Counted from the stretch's first letter, positions 8,595 to 17,899 are shown. The stretch is 42,630 bases of DNA from JBHJGS01 sp050331575 (GCA_050331575.1 JBHJGS010000010.1:1-42630); one strand, 5' to 3'. The notes: generated from the letters alone by a model not told the origin. A program made the numbers and translations.

Positions 8595-9698
8595 CTACGC
8601 TGAGGTTAATTCCGGTGCGCTGCCGGTCTCGCCGCATTGGCCGCGATGCAATAATCCATGATCCGCCAAGACCAGCGCCATCATGGCCTCGGCCACCGGC
8701 ACCCCGCGGATCGCGACACACGGATCGTGCCGCCCCTTGGTCACCACCTCCACCGTCTCGCCGGAGCGGGTGACCGATCGCCGTGGGGTGAGGATCGAGC
8801 TGGTCGGCTTGATCGCCAGGCGCACGATGATCGGTTGGCCGGTGGAGATGCCGCCGAGCACCCCGCCGGCGCGGTTGCTCAGAAAGTCCGGCCCGGCCCG
8901 GCCCGGCACCATTTCATCGGCATTGTCCGCGCCGCTCAGCCGGGCGGCCTGAAACCCCGCGCCGATCTCCACGCCCTTGACCGCGTTGATCGACATCATG
9001 GCAGCGGCCAGATCGGCATCCAGCTTGGCGTAGATCGGCGCGCCCCAGCCCGGCGGCACGCCCTCAGCGATCACCTCGATGACGCCGCCTAAGCTGTCCC
9101 CCTGCCTCCGCGTGGCGTCCAGATGGGCTGCCCAGGCATCGACCGCGCCGGGATCAGGGCAGAAGAATGGGTTGGCGTCGACCGTGGACCAGTCGCACCG
9201 CTGCGGGTCGACCGCCAGCCCGCCCATTTCCACCAGCCCGGCCCGGATGCGGATGGCCGGGCCCAGGATGCGGCCGGCAATCGCGCCGGCGGCGACCCGG
9301 TTGGCGGTTTCACGCGCGGAGGACCGGCCGCCGCCGCGATAATCCCGGATGCCGTATTTGGCGTCATAGGTGTAATCGGCATGGCCGGGGCGATAGCGCT
9401 CGGCGATCTCGGAATAGTCTTTCGAGCGCTGGTCGGCATTGTCGATCATCATCGCGATCGGCGTGCCGGTGGTCCGGCCGTCGAACACTCCAGACAGGAT
9501 GCGCACCTGATCAGGTTCGCGCCGCTGGGTGGTGAAGCGCGACTGGCCCGGCCGTCGGCGATCCAGCGCCGGTTGGATATCCGCCTCGGTCAACGGCAGC
9601 CGCGGCGGCACACCGTCCAGCACGCAGCCGATCGCCGTGCCGTGGGATTCTCCCCAGGTGGTCAGCGTCAGGACGCGGCCGAACCGGTTCAGCGACAA
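8595..9698 (-). CDS. aroC: Chorismate synthase
   Basis: A 367-residue enzyme of the usual length that converts 5-enolpyruvylshikimate 3-phosphate to chorismate using reduced FMN, the last step of the shikimate pathway. The N-terminus NRFGRVLTLTTWGESHG, the RPGHADYTYDAKYG segment, the GGGRSSARET motif and FLSNRAGGVLGGISTGQPI are all classic chorismate synthase signatures. It starts 3 bases after the fabI stop, so fabI-aroC form an operon, as in many alphaproteobacteria. Confidence 0.97.
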   Translation of the reverse strand: MSLNRFGRVLTLTTWGESHGTAIGCVLDGVPPRLPLTEADIQPALDRRRPGQSRFTTQRREPDQVRILSGVFDGRTTGTPIAMMIDNADQRSKDYSEIAERYRPGHADYTYDAKYGIRDYRGGGRSSARETANRVAAGAIAGRILGPAIRIRAGLVEMGGLAVDPQRCDWSTVDANPFFCPDPGAVDAWAAHLDATRRQGDSLGGVIEVIAEGVPPGWGAPIYAKLDADLAAAMMSINAVKGVEIGAGFQAARLSGADNADEMVPGRAGPDFLSNRAGGVLGGISTGQPIIVRLAIKPTSSILTPRRSVTRSGETVEVVTKGRHDPCVAIRGVPVAEAMMALVLADHGLLHRGQCGETGSAPELTSA

Positions 9699-9701
9699 GG
9701 C

Positions 9702-10511
9702 TTACTGCGCCGCGATATCGGGCGCGTCCGGCGCCTTCATGCCGACGACATGATAGCCGCTGTCGACATGCAGCACTTCGCCCGTTGTTCCCGCGCCCAG
9801 ATCGCTCAACAGATACAGGGCCGCGCCGCCGACATCGTCCAATGTCGTGTTGCGGCGCAGCGGCGCGTTCAACTCGTTCCATTTCAGGATCAGCCGGAAA
9901 TCTCCGATGCCGGATGCAGCCAGGGTCTTGACCGGGCCGGCGGAGATGGCGTTGACGCGGATCTTGTCCTTGCCCAGGTCCGCGGCGAGATATTGCACGC
10001 TGGTCTCCAGCGCGGATTTGGCAATCCCCATGACATTGTAATGCGGCATGACCTTCTCAGCACCGTAATAGGTCAGGGTCAGCAACGATCCCCCGTCCGT
10101 CATCATGGTCTCTGCCCGCTTGGCGACCGCCGTGAACGAATAGCAGGAGATGGTCATGGTGGTCAGAAAATTGTCCAAACTGGTGTCGACATAGCGGCCG
10201 CGCAGCTCATTCTTGTCGGAAAAGCCGATGGCGTGGACCAGGAAATCCAGCCGGTCCCATTGCTGCTTCAAGCGGTCAAAGGCGCGGTCGATATCGGCCT
10301 GATCCCCGACATCGCAGGGCAGCACAAGATCGCTGTCCAGCTGCTCGGCCAAGGGCGCCACGCGCCGCTGCATGCTCTCCCCGGCATAGCTGAACGCAAG
10401 CTCCGCGCCGGCGGCACGGGCGGCTTTGGCGATGCCCCAGGCCAATGAGCGTTCGTTGGCCACGCCCATGATGAGCCCGCGCTTGCCGCGCATCAGTCCC
10501 GCGGTATCCAT
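9702..10511 (-). CDS. fabI: Enoyl-[acyl-carrier-protein] reductase (NADH)
   Basis: A 269-residue short-chain dehydrogenase-type reductase that performs the last reduction of each fatty-acid elongation cycle. The N-terminal GKRGLIMGVANERSLAWGI is the FabI nucleotide-binding motif. The catalytic Tyr-x6-Lys is seen in YNVMGIAKSALE, and the substrate loop contains GPVKTLAASGI. These distinguish FabI from general SDR enzymes. The protein is cytosolic and homotetrameric in the family. The gene precedes aroC by 3 bases and follows the yihY-like gene on the same strand after about 60 bases. Confidence 0.95.
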   Translation of the reverse strand: MDTAGLMRGKRGLIMGVANERSLAWGIAKAARAAGAELAFSYAGESMQRRVAPLAEQLDSDLVLPCDVGDQADIDRAFDRLKQQWDRLDFLVHAIGFSDKNELRGRYVDTSLDNFLTTMTISCYSFTAVAKRAETMMTDGGSLLTLTYYGAEKVMPHYNVMGIAKSALETSVQYLAADLGKDKIRVNAISAGPVKTLAASGIGDFRLILKWNELNAPLRRNTTLDDVGGAALYLLSDLGAGTTGEVLHVDSGYHVVGMKAPDAPDIAAQ

Positions 10512-10570
10512 GCCTGTTCCCCCTTGTCCCCGGAGTGTGAGGCGCCACTTTAGCGCGGCGACGCCTCAAA

Positions 10571-11482
10571 TCAATCGCCCACCGGCGTGGCCGGCGCGGG
10601 CGTGCGCCGGGCATGGCGGTGTGCGGCAATCGCGGCATTGAACTCCGCGCCCAGAACGAAGGCCGTGCACAGCAGGAACAGAAAGATCATCGTCACGATG
10701 ACACCGGCAAGGCTGCCATAGGTCGCGGAATAGCTGCCGACCCGGGTCAGATAGAGCGAAAAGCCGGCGCTCAGGACGATCCACATCAGCGTCACCAGCA
10801 CCGCCCCGGGAGCTGCGATGCGCCCGGCCTTGCGCAATCTCGGGGTGAAGGCCCGATAGCTGAGCCACAGGGCCAGGAAGATCAGGATCGGGCTGAGCAG
10901 GGTGCGCACCAGGGCCAGCAGGCGCTGCAACAGCTCCGTGCCGGGAAAATAGGCGTCCATCGCGGTGAGCACCGCCGGCGTCAGAATCAGCACCGTCATC
11001 GCCAGGACCGCCAGGACCGCCGCGGCAATCACGATGCCCATGGACTGCAGCCGACGCTGCCATAGCGGCCGGATCCGCCCAAGCCCTTCGTAGGCCCGGA
11101 TCACCACCTGCCGTGCCGTTTCCGCACAAGAGGAGGTGGTCCACACCGCCACCAGGGCGCCGATGGTGATGTAATTGGCCCGGGCCCCGGCGATCACGCT
11201 TTGCGCCGGTTTCTCTAACACCTGGCGCACCTCCGGCGGCAGCGTGTCGAACAAGACGGTGATGGCGTCGGCTCCGGCCTGGGTTTGTCCCAGCAGCCCG
11301 CTTGAACTGACCAGCAGGATCAAAAACGGGAACAGCGACAACATGACCATGAAGGCCATATTGCCCGCCTGGGTCGGCCCGTCATGGCGCAGAAACCCCT
11401 TGCCCGTGCGCGCGAACAACAGCCCCACACGGCGTGCGGATCGGCCGATCAGGCGCGCAGGACGGGCAAGGCGTAGGGTCAA
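10571..11482 (-). CDS. YihY/BrkB family inner-membrane protein
   Basis: A 303-residue protein with about six hydrophobic segments (near 40-65, 100-120, 145-170, 185-205, 220-245 and 255-285) and the family's AGNMAFMVMLSLFPFLILL first-helix motif. The function of YihY/BrkB proteins is not settled; the old labels ribonuclease BN and serum-resistance protein are unreliable. The start appears to be a TTG at 11482 that overlaps the stop of the dnaJ-like gene (TTGA). GGAG lies 5 bases upstream, indicating translational coupling. The next in-frame ATG would delete the first helix region. Confidence 0.85.
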   Translation of the reverse strand: MTLRLARPARLIGRSARRVGLLFARTGKGFLRHDGPTQAGNMAFMVMLSLFPFLILLVSSSGLLGQTQAGADAITVLFDTLPPEVRQVLEKPAQSVIAGARANYITIGALVAVWTTSSCAETARQVVIRAYEGLGRIRPLWQRRLQSMGIVIAAAVLAVLAMTVLILTPAVLTAMDAYFPGTELLQRLLALVRTLLSPILIFLALWLSYRAFTPRLRKAGRIAAPGAVLVTLMWIVLSAGFSLYLTRVGSYSATYGSLAGVIVTMIFLFLLCTAFVLGAEFNAAIAAHRHARRTPAPATPVGD

Positions 11483-12423
11483 AGCTCCAGATGGTCCCGA
11501 ACATGATAAGGGTGCGAGGCCGCCCAGCCGCGCACCGCCTCCTCCAGCTGGGTGTCGATGCGTTCGGGCAGCACGATCTTCAAAACGACATATTGGTCGC
11601 CGCGATCCCCGTCCGGTCCGATGCCGCGGCCTTTTAGGCGCAATTTGCGGCCGCTGGACGAGCCCTTCGGGATCGCCAGTGCGACCCGACCATCCAGCGT
11701 CGGGACCTCCACCTTGGTCCCCAGCACGGCCTCATCCAGCCGGATCGGAAGATCCAGCACGATATCCTTGCCGTCGCACTTGAAATAGGGATGGGAGGCG
11801 ATCTCCACCTTGACCATGGCATCGCCGGCCGGCCCGCCATTCAGGCCGGGCCGCCCTTGGCCTGCCAGGCGGATTTTCTGGCCGTCGGTCACCCCGGGAG
11901 GAATGCGCACGTCCAGGGTCTTGCCGTTGGTCAGGGTCACCCGCTTGGTCGCTCCGCGCGCGGCGTCTTGAAAGCTGACGCTCAAGCGGTAGGTCTGATC
12001 GGCGCCCTTTTTGGCGCTGGGCCGGGCGCGCTGGCGGCCGAATCCGAACAAGTCGGCGAACAGATCCTCAACATCCTCCTCGCCCATGGCATCGGCCCCG
12101 GCACCTGCACCGGTGCGCGCACGAAAGCCGCCTGGCCCGAAGCCCGCGGAATAGCCGTAGCTTCGGCCGCCGGCGCCGGCGCCGGCAAAGGGGCCGCGCT
12201 CCTGGCCGGATGCGTCGATTTCTCCGGCATCGTATTTGCGGCGCTTTTCTGGGTCGCCAAGGATGGAATAGGCCGCGGAGACCTCCTTGAAGCGGTCCGC
12301 AATGGTCTGGTCGCCTTTGTGGCGATCGGGGTGCAATTCTTTCGCCAGGCGGCGATACGCCGCCTTGATGGCGGCCTGATCGGCGCTTTTTTCAACACCC
12401 AGCACGCGATACAAATCAGCCAT
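11479..12423 (-). CDS. DnaJ-like co-chaperone (CbpA type, no zinc finger)
   Basis: A 314-residue J-domain protein. Residues 1-65 form the J domain with the HPD motif in KELHPDRHKG. A Gly/Arg-rich linker (about 80-130) follows, then the two-barrel C-terminal substrate-binding domain (DVRIPPGVTDGQKIRLAGQG; VEVPTLDGRVALAIPKGSSSGRKLRLKGRG). There are no CxxCxGxG repeats, so it is class II like CbpA rather than DnaJ itself. It should stimulate Hsp70 (DnaK) ATPase. A much longer open frame extends to 12912 over pdxH; I choose the ATG at 12423 because MADLYRVLGV is the standard J-domain start. It is divergent from pdxH and overlaps the yihY-like gene. Confidence 0.92.
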   Translation of the reverse strand: MADLYRVLGVEKSADQAAIKAAYRRLAKELHPDRHKGDQTIADRFKEVSAAYSILGDPEKRRKYDAGEIDASGQERGPFAGAGAGGRSYGYSAGFGPGGFRARTGAGAGADAMGEEDVEDLFADLFGFGRQRARPSAKKGADQTYRLSVSFQDAARGATKRVTLTNGKTLDVRIPPGVTDGQKIRLAGQGRPGLNGGPAGDAMVKVEIASHPYFKCDGKDIVLDLPIRLDEAVLGTKVEVPTLDGRVALAIPKGSSSGRKLRLKGRGIGPDGDRGDQYVVLKIVLPERIDTQLEEAVRGWAASHPYHVRDHLEL

Positions 12424-12521
12424 CGATTGTGCCTCAACCCGTTTGTCCGGCTGCGTATCCCTCCCAGCCGGTCCCTCGCCGTCCCTCAGTCTAGTCTGAT
12501 TTCCTAAAAGGATAGTCTGCC

Positions 12522-13103
12522 ATGACCGATCAAGACCCCCTGGTCCTGTTTGACCGCTGGTACGCCGAGGCGCAAGAACAAGAGCCGCGCGACGCCAACG
12601 CCATGACCTTGGCGACGGTGGCCGAAGACGGCATGCCCGATGCGCGGACGGTGCTGTTGAAAGCGGCCGATCAGCGAGGCTTTGTCTTCTATACCAACAA
12701 ACGCTCAAAAAAGGGCAGGGATCTGGCCGCACAGCCGAAGGCCGCGCTGTTGTTTTTCTGGAAGAGCCTGGGTCGGCAGGTGCGTCTGCAGGGCCCGGTG
12801 GAGCATGTCGAGGAGGCCGAAGCCGATGCCTATTTCGCCAGCCGCCCGCGCGGCAGCCGCATCGGCGCCTGGGCCTCGCCCCAGTCAGAGCCCTTGGCCG
12901 ATCGGGCAACACTGGAAGCGCTGTGCCGCAACACCGACGCCCGCTTCAAGGATCAAGAGATCCCGCGGCCGCCGCATTGGGGCGGCTACCGCCTGGTGCC
13001 CCAGCGCATCGAATTCTGGCGCGAAGGGGCGGACCGTCTGCATGACCGTCGGCTCTACATCCGCGCCGGTGAGGACTGGACAAGCCTGACCCTGGCACCC
13101 TAG
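12522..13103 (+). CDS. pdxH: Pyridoxamine/pyridoxine 5'-phosphate oxidase
   Basis: A 193-residue FMN flavoprotein that makes pyridoxal 5'-phosphate, the last step of vitamin B6 synthesis and salvage. Family features include ANAMTLATVAEDGMPDARTVLLK, the FMN-binding FVFYTNKRSKKGRDL, FFWKSLGRQVRLQG and the RPRGSRIGAWASPQS loop. The C-terminal RIEFWREGADRLHDR segment contains the conserved substrate-binding Arg and His. The last dozen residues differ from the common W-x-x-x-RLAP ending but keep LAP. AAAGGA upstream supports the ATG. Confidence 0.95.
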   Translation: MTDQDPLVLFDRWYAEAQEQEPRDANAMTLATVAEDGMPDARTVLLKAADQRGFVFYTNKRSKKGRDLAAQPKAALLFFWKSLGRQVRLQGPVEHVEEAEADAYFASRPRGSRIGAWASPQSEPLADRATLEALCRNTDARFKDQEIPRPPHWGGYRLVPQRIEFWREGADRLHDRRLYIRAGEDWTSLTLAP

Positions 13104-13171
13104 AGCAGGGGGCTCGCCCCATAGAAGGCGAACATTTTCATCCGATCAATCGCGATCGCGAAGGATCGGAT
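13102..13171 (+). repeat. Dispersed palindromic repeat, copy A
   Basis: It starts with AGAGCA directly at the pdxH stop and contains an imperfect palindrome at 13140-13171: ATCCGATC and GATCGGAT arms around CGCGATCGCG. The 25-base core at 13136-13160 recurs at 1947-1971 (reverse) and 32465-32489. It could fold on the pdxH mRNA and serve as a terminator or mRNA end, but it has no T-run. Confidence 0.75.
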
Positions 13172-13189
13172 AGGCCCCAAGGCACGATC

Positions 13190-14164
13190 GTGGACGGCAG
13201 CTCGCTTTTGGAAACCGACGGCCGGCCGGTGATGCATCAGATGCCCCGGCGCCAGGCGCGTCTGCGGCAGTGGGCCGCGACCGCCAGCGTCAGCGTGGCG
13301 CTGGCATTGATCCTTGCCAAGCTGGCGGCATGGTGGATCACCGATTCGGTGGCCATGTTCGGCTCCATGTTGGACAGCGGGCTTGATCTGGCCGCCTCGT
13401 CGCTGACCTTCCTGGCGATCCGCACCGCGATCCTGCCGCCTGATGCCAATCACCGCTTCGGTCATGGCAAGGCGGAGGCACTGGCGTCTTTGGGTCAGGC
13501 CGCGGTGATGGCCGGCACCGCCACCTTTCTGCTGTTTGAATCGCTGCAGCGCCTGGCCGATCCGGTTCCGATCGTGCACGCCCAGGTGGCGCTTTACGTG
13601 TCCGTGTTCGCCATCTGTGTGACGGCGGCCTTGATCCTGTTTCAGAAATGGGTCATCGGCCAGACCGGCTCCATCGCCATCCACAGCGACAGCCGGCATT
13701 ATCGCGGCGATCTGTTCTTGAACCTGGCGGTGATCGCGGCGATCCAGGCGATCCTGCTGGGCGCGCCCTTGTGGATCGACCCGCTGTTCGGCCTCGGCGT
13801 GGCGGCCTATATCGGCTGGGAATGTTATCGCGCCGCCGCCCCGGCGGTGGACGTGCTGATGGACACGGAGTTCTCCCGCGCCGAACGCGAGCGCATTTTC
13901 AATCTGGTGCTGGGCAATGACGCGGTGCGCGGCCTGCACGACTTGAAGACGCGCAATGCCGGATCCCGCCGCTTCATCCAGATGCATGTGGAACTGGACG
14001 GGCGCATGAGCCTGAAACAGGCGCATATGGTGGCGACGGAGTTGGAGGCGACGGTGGGCGAGGTGTTCGACAATACCGAGATCCTCATCCATATGGACCC
14101 GGTCGGCCTGGAACTGGCGCATCTGACGCTGGATGAACTGAAATTGGGGAGTCACAGGGCGTGA
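13190..14164 (+). CDS. Cation diffusion facilitator (FieF/YiiP-like)
   Basis: A 324-residue inner-membrane divalent-metal/proton antiporter. About six helices fill residues 30-225, and a cytosolic ferredoxin-like domain ends the protein. Metal-site residues typical of FieF/YiiP are visible: Asp in SMLDSGLDLAASS (helix 2), HRFGHGKAE (His-rich loop) and the HxxxD pair in SRHYRGDLFLNL (helix 5). The family exports Zn, Fe or other M2+; specificity is not visible. I use the GTG at 13190, with AAGG 7 bases upstream; an ATG at 13232 is the alternative. The stop TGA is overlapped by the GTG start of the next gene. Confidence 0.9.
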   Translation: MDGSSLLETDGRPVMHQMPRRQARLRQWAATASVSVALALILAKLAAWWITDSVAMFGSMLDSGLDLAASSLTFLAIRTAILPPDANHRFGHGKAEALASLGQAAVMAGTATFLLFESLQRLADPVPIVHAQVALYVSVFAICVTAALILFQKWVIGQTGSIAIHSDSRHYRGDLFLNLAVIAAIQAILLGAPLWIDPLFGLGVAAYIGWECYRAAAPAVDVLMDTEFSRAERERIFNLVLGNDAVRGLHDLKTRNAGSRRFIQMHVELDGRMSLKQAHMVATELEATVGEVFDNTEILIHMDPVGLELAHLTLDELKLGSHRA

Positions 14165-14505
14165 TCACGGTCTATGGCCTGAGCAATTGCGACAGCTGCC
14201 GCAAGGCCCGCGCTTGGCTGGCCGCGCGCGGCTCGGACTATGACTGGCACGAAATCAAGACCGCGCCGGTGCCGCAGCCGGTGTTGGCACAGGCGGTCGC
14301 CGAACTGGGCGTCAAGCGCGTGGTCAATCGCCGCAGCACCACCTGGCGTGGCCTCAGCGCGGAGGCGCAGGTGCGCGCCGATGAGCCTGCGCATGTGCCG
14401 GCATTGCTTCAGGAGCATCCCGGGCTTATGAAACGCCCGCTGATCAGCACGCCGCGCGGCATGATCACAGGTTTCGATGCTGACGCGCTGGCCCGCCTGC
14501 TCTAG
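14161..14505 (+). CDS. ArsC/Spx-like thioredoxin-fold protein
   Basis: A 114-residue protein with the N-terminal YGLSNCDSCRKARAWL motif (CxxC, C10 and C13) and the NRRSTTWRGL segment of the ArsC/Spx/YffB family. The C-terminal LMKRPLI motif is also typical. Family members include arsenate reductases and the RNA-polymerase-binding Spx. In Gram-negative bacteria many are of the YffB type with unproven role, so I do not call it an arsenate reductase. It starts with a GTG overlapping the stop of the cation transporter gene (GTGA), so the two are coupled. Confidence 0.85.
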   Translation: MITVYGLSNCDSCRKARAWLAARGSDYDWHEIKTAPVPQPVLAQAVAELGVKRVVNRRSTTWRGLSAEAQVRADEPAHVPALLQEHPGLMKRPLISTPRGMITGFDADALARLL

Positions 14506-14529
14506 GCGCTGATGGGGGGACAATTGGGC

Positions 14530-15327
14530 ATGCGTATTCCGATCCTTCAGGTCGACGCCTTCGCGCGCCGCCGCTTTACCGGCAACCCCGCCGCGATCTG
14601 CCCGCTGGACGCGTGGCTGGACGATGAGCTGCTGCAGGCGATCGCCGCGGAGAATAATCTGTCGGAAACCGCTTTTCTGGTGCCGGCCGAACCGGACGAC
14701 GATGTCGACTATCATCTGCGCTGGTTCACCCCGGCCGTTGAGGTGGATCTGTGTGGCCATGCCACGCTGGCGGCGGGCTATGTCGTGTTCAAACATCTGC
14801 GCAGCGATCTGACCATGGTGCGGTTTGCGACCCGCTCCGGCCCGTTGGCGGTGGCACGCACCCGATCCGGGCTGGCGATGGATCTGCCCCTGGAATGGCC
14901 GCAGGACACCGAAACGCCGGAAGGCGTGATCGCAGCATTGGGCGCGCGGCCCGATCTGGTGCTCAGCGGCAAGCGGGACTGGCTGGCGGTCTATGGCGAT
15001 GAGGCCGCGATTGTCGGCCTGTCCCCGGATTTTCGCGCCCTGGCCGCGTTCAAGGGGCGCGGCGTCATCGCCACCGCCCCGGGCAAGCAATGCGACTTCG
15101 TGCTGCGCTACTTCGCCCCGTCCTTGGGCATTGACGAGGATCCGGTGACCGGCTCGGCCTATACCCTTGCCGGCCCTTACTGGGCGCAGACGTTGAACCG
15201 CACGCGGCTGAGCGCCCAGCAGATCTCCCAACGCGGCGGCGACTTGACCATGGCGATGGACAGCGAGCGCATCCAGATTGAGGGCCGCTGCGTGGAAGTG
15301 CTGGCCGGGGAACTGATCCTGGATTAG
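14530..15327 (+). CDS. PhzF family phenazine-biosynthesis-like isomerase
   Basis: A 265-residue protein of diaminopimelate-epimerase fold. The start RIPILQVDAFARRRFTGNPA and the catalytic Glu in NNLSETAFL are PhzF hallmarks, as are CGHATLAAG and the late DEDPVTGSA motif. True PhzF isomerises a phenazine precursor. Single copies without other phz genes, as here, are widespread and of unknown substrate, so a phenazine role is not implied. In-frame ATGs exist at 14512 and 14530; I prefer the second because it gives the family N-terminus. Confidence 0.88.
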   Translation: MRIPILQVDAFARRRFTGNPAAICPLDAWLDDELLQAIAAENNLSETAFLVPAEPDDDVDYHLRWFTPAVEVDLCGHATLAAGYVVFKHLRSDLTMVRFATRSGPLAVARTRSGLAMDLPLEWPQDTETPEGVIAALGARPDLVLSGKRDWLAVYGDEAAIVGLSPDFRALAAFKGRGVIATAPGKQCDFVLRYFAPSLGIDEDPVTGSAYTLAGPYWAQTLNRTRLSAQQISQRGGDLTMAMDSERIQIEGRCVEVLAGELILD

Positions 15328-15340
15328 CGGTTGATTGGAT

Positions 15341-17761
15341 CTAGTCCGCGCGCAGCACGGTGGCCGGGTTGGTGCGGGCGGTGCGCACCGCGTGGTAGGA
15401 CACCGTGGCGATCGCCAGGAGCAGCACGGCGGCCGCGGTTAAGGCGAACAGGCCCGGGCCCAGCGTGATGCGGTCAGCGAAAAATTGCAGGTAAAGCGAG
15501 CCCAACAGCCAGGCCAGCGGCAGCGCGAGCGCCAGCGCGATCAGCACAGGCCGGACGAATTGCCAGGCCATCTGCTGCGCCACCCGGGCCACCGACGCGC
15601 CCAGCACCCGCCGCACGGCAATCTCCTGAGACCGGCGCGCCGCGGCAAAGGCGGTCATCGAGAAGAGGCCGGTGGCGGCCAGCAACAGCGCCACCGCAGC
15701 GAACACCGCCAGCGCGGTATTCAGGCCGGAGAAGATGACAAAGACGTCGCGGAAATAGTCAGAGAGCAGGCGTCTGCGCACCGGCAGGTCCGGCACCAAC
15801 GCCCGCCACGCAGCGTCGATGGCCGCCAGCGTCTGCGGGCCGGCGGTCGCGCTGAGGTGCAGGGACATCTGTTCAAAGCCACCTTCCCGCAGCTGATGCA
15901 AGAAGGGCTTCACGTCGTTGTGCAAGCCGTAGAAATTGACGTCGGCAACGATGCCGACAATCTCGTGGCGCCGGTCGCTGCCGTGCACGTAAAGCGATTG
16001 ACCGAGCGCCTCTTGAGGGGTCGCAAAGCCCAGTTTCCGGGCCGCCAGCTGATTGAGAACCACTTCACGCCGGTCTGCAGCGGTGTCATCGCCGGTTGGT
16101 GGGGCCGAAAAGATGCGACCGTGCAGGAGGGCCAAACCATAGGATTGGAAGAAGGTCGCGTCGACATCGAGAATGTGCAGCGTGTGGCCGTCCGCTGTAT
16201 CGGATCGGGTCAGGCTGAAGGCGCCGGTATCGATATTGTTCTGGAACGGCACCTGGCTGGAAAAGCTCACCGCCTCAATGCCGGGAATGCGCGCGAACTG
16301 CTGGCGCAGCACGTCCAGCTGGCCGCGCACCGCGGGTTCGTCGATCTGGCTCACCACGACCACGCGATCCTTGTCGAACACGGCAGCGCTGCGTTCGATC
16401 AGGCGGTTCTGACCATAGATGATCACCGCGCCAATCATCATGAGGATGGACGCGCTGAACTGCAGCACCAGCAGCCCGGACCGAATCAGCTGGCCGGTGC
16501 GGCCCTTGTCGGCGTGGCGACGCAGCAGATCCACCGCCCGGGGCCGTTGGATGAGGAAGGCGGGATAGGCGCCGGCAGCCAGCCCGATCGCCACAGCCAC
16601 GCCCAGCAGCCAGACAGCGCGGGCGGGCGCGCCGAGCAGGTCGAGCGCAATGTCCTTGCCTGCCGCCGCATTGATCAGCGGCAGCGACCATTCCACAATC
16701 ATCACGGCCAGGATCAGGGCAAGTACGGCCAGACAGATGCTCTCCACGAGGAACTGGCTGAGCAATTGGCGCCGGGCGGCTCCCAAGGTCTTGCGCAGGC
16801 CCACCTCGCGCGCGCGGCCCATCGCCTGTGCAGCGGCCAGATTGGTGTAGTTCAAGGCGGCCACCAGCAGCACCAGGCTGCCCAGGATCCGAATGCTCTG
16901 GACCACCGGCAGCCCGGCGGCGTCCCAGATCCATTGGCTCATCTGATCCAGCGGCCGCAGGCTATAGCTGCCGACAAAGCGCTTGGCAGCGTCGGGATGG
17001 GCCTCTTGATATAGCCGTGCCAGGCCGTCTTCCGCTGCCGCCAAGTCCGTGCCGGGCGCCAGCTTCACATAGACATTGTGATAGGGGGACAGGCTGTTCC
17101 AGTCGCCCTCCGGCCGGCTGCCGTAAAGCCGGTCGCGCAGGGCGTTGGTGGCGATCATCTCAAAGCGCTGGTCGAACCAGGGGATGATAAAGTGGGTCGC
17201 CTTGGGCAGATCGGCGATCACCGCCACCACCTTTCCGGTTTCCTGATTGTCAATGCTGAGCGTCCGCCCGATCGGGTCGGCGGGCCCGAAGAAGCGCTTC
17301 GCAGCGGTTGCGGTCAGCACCACTGCGTCGGGCCCCGCGTCCGGACCCGGCAGCACGCCTGCCAGCAGCTGGAAGGAAAAAATCTCAAAGAAGGCGGGAT
17401 CGGCGAAGCGCATCTGCTGGTGATAGCGATCCTGGCCGATGCCGATGACATGCTCGCCACCGCGCAGCCGCGCCCAATGCTCTACGCCGGGCAGATAGTC
17501 CGGCAGAAACGGCCCCACCGCGCTGAACGCCCCGGGGGTGATCGCCATGCCGGTGCCCGAGCCGGGCTTGTAATTGCTCTGGATGCCAAAGATTCGGTCC
17601 GCATCGGCGAAGAAGGCATCGGTGCTGGTCTCCGCTTGTGCATAAAGCTGGGCCAGAAGGAACACGGCCAGTCCGGTGGCCAGGCTGATGATGTTGATCG
17701 CGGCGGCCAGCTTGTGCCGGAGCAAGGCGCGCAGGGCGGTGAGGGCATAGTTCAAGATCAT
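15341..17761 (-). CDS. FtsX/MacB-type ABC permease with two FtsX domains
   Basis: An 806-residue inner-membrane protein. The N-terminal helix (about 20-40) is followed by a MacB-like periplasmic domain, an FtsX domain with three helices (about 285-425), a further helix and a second periplasmic domain (about 450-660). A C-terminal FtsX domain (about 680-800) contains the family signature RRSQEIAVRRVLGAS; the first FtsX domain has AREVGLRKTLGAARR. Proteins of this layout work with a separate LolD/MacB-type ATPase in mechanotransmission or export, but none lies nearby. I choose the ATG at 17761 (GGGAG just upstream) over the longer open frame. It follows the kelch lipoprotein gene after 138 bases. 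Confidence 0.85.
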   Translation of the reverse strand: MILNYALTALRALLRHKLAAAINIISLATGLAVFLLAQLYAQAETSTDAFFADADRIFGIQSNYKPGSGTGMAITPGAFSAVGPFLPDYLPGVEHWARLRGGEHVIGIGQDRYHQQMRFADPAFFEIFSFQLLAGVLPGPDAGPDAVVLTATAAKRFFGPADPIGRTLSIDNQETGKVVAVIADLPKATHFIIPWFDQRFEMIATNALRDRLYGSRPEGDWNSLSPYHNVYVKLAPGTDLAAAEDGLARLYQEAHPDAAKRFVGSYSLRPLDQMSQWIWDAAGLPVVQSIRILGSLVLLVAALNYTNLAAAQAMGRAREVGLRKTLGAARRQLLSQFLVESICLAVLALILAVMIVEWSLPLINAAAGKDIALDLLGAPARAVWLLGVAVAIGLAAGAYPAFLIQRPRAVDLLRRHADKGRTGQLIRSGLLVLQFSASILMMIGAVIIYGQNRLIERSAAVFDKDRVVVVSQIDEPAVRGQLDVLRQQFARIPGIEAVSFSSQVPFQNNIDTGAFSLTRSDTADGHTLHILDVDATFFQSYGLALLHGRIFSAPPTGDDTAADRREVVLNQLAARKLGFATPQEALGQSLYVHGSDRRHEIVGIVADVNFYGLHNDVKPFLHQLREGGFEQMSLHLSATAGPQTLAAIDAAWRALVPDLPVRRRLLSDYFRDVFVIFSGLNTALAVFAAVALLLAATGLFSMTAFAAARRSQEIAVRRVLGASVARVAQQMAWQFVRPVLIALALALPLAWLLGSLYLQFFADRITLGPGLFALTAAAVLLLAIATVSYHAVRTARTNPATVLRAD

Positions 17762-17880
17762 GATCTGGCTCCCGCTGTCGGACCGGTCTTGCCGCCATGG
17801 GAGCAAGGATCGGGCCAAGCCGTGCGGGGCGCGTTCGCTGCCGTTTCCACGGCGACATGTCCGGTTTCGAACAGGTCCGC

Positions 17881-17898
17881 CTGTCCGCATCCGGACAG
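17881..17898 (-). terminator. Hairpin immediately after the kelch lipoprotein gene
   Basis: CTGTCCG (17881-17887), loop CATC, CGGACAG (17892-17898): a perfect 7-bp stem two bases beyond the kelch gene stop on the minus strand. No T-run follows, so it may be an intra-operon attenuator or mRNA 3'-end stabiliser rather than a full terminator. Confidence 0.4.
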
Positions 17899-17899
17899 A

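Noticed and set aside
9123..10448. Plus-strand open frame of 441 codons
   Set aside because: It lies opposite aroC and fabI, both certain genes; the translation has no domain.
14161..14505. Arsenate resistance gene
   Set aside because: The ArsC/Spx fold is clear, but no ars operon genes are near and the family includes non-arsenate proteins, so arsenate reductase is not claimed.
14530..15327. Phenazine biosynthesis
   Set aside because: A lone PhzF-like gene without other phz genes is common and does not show phenazine production.
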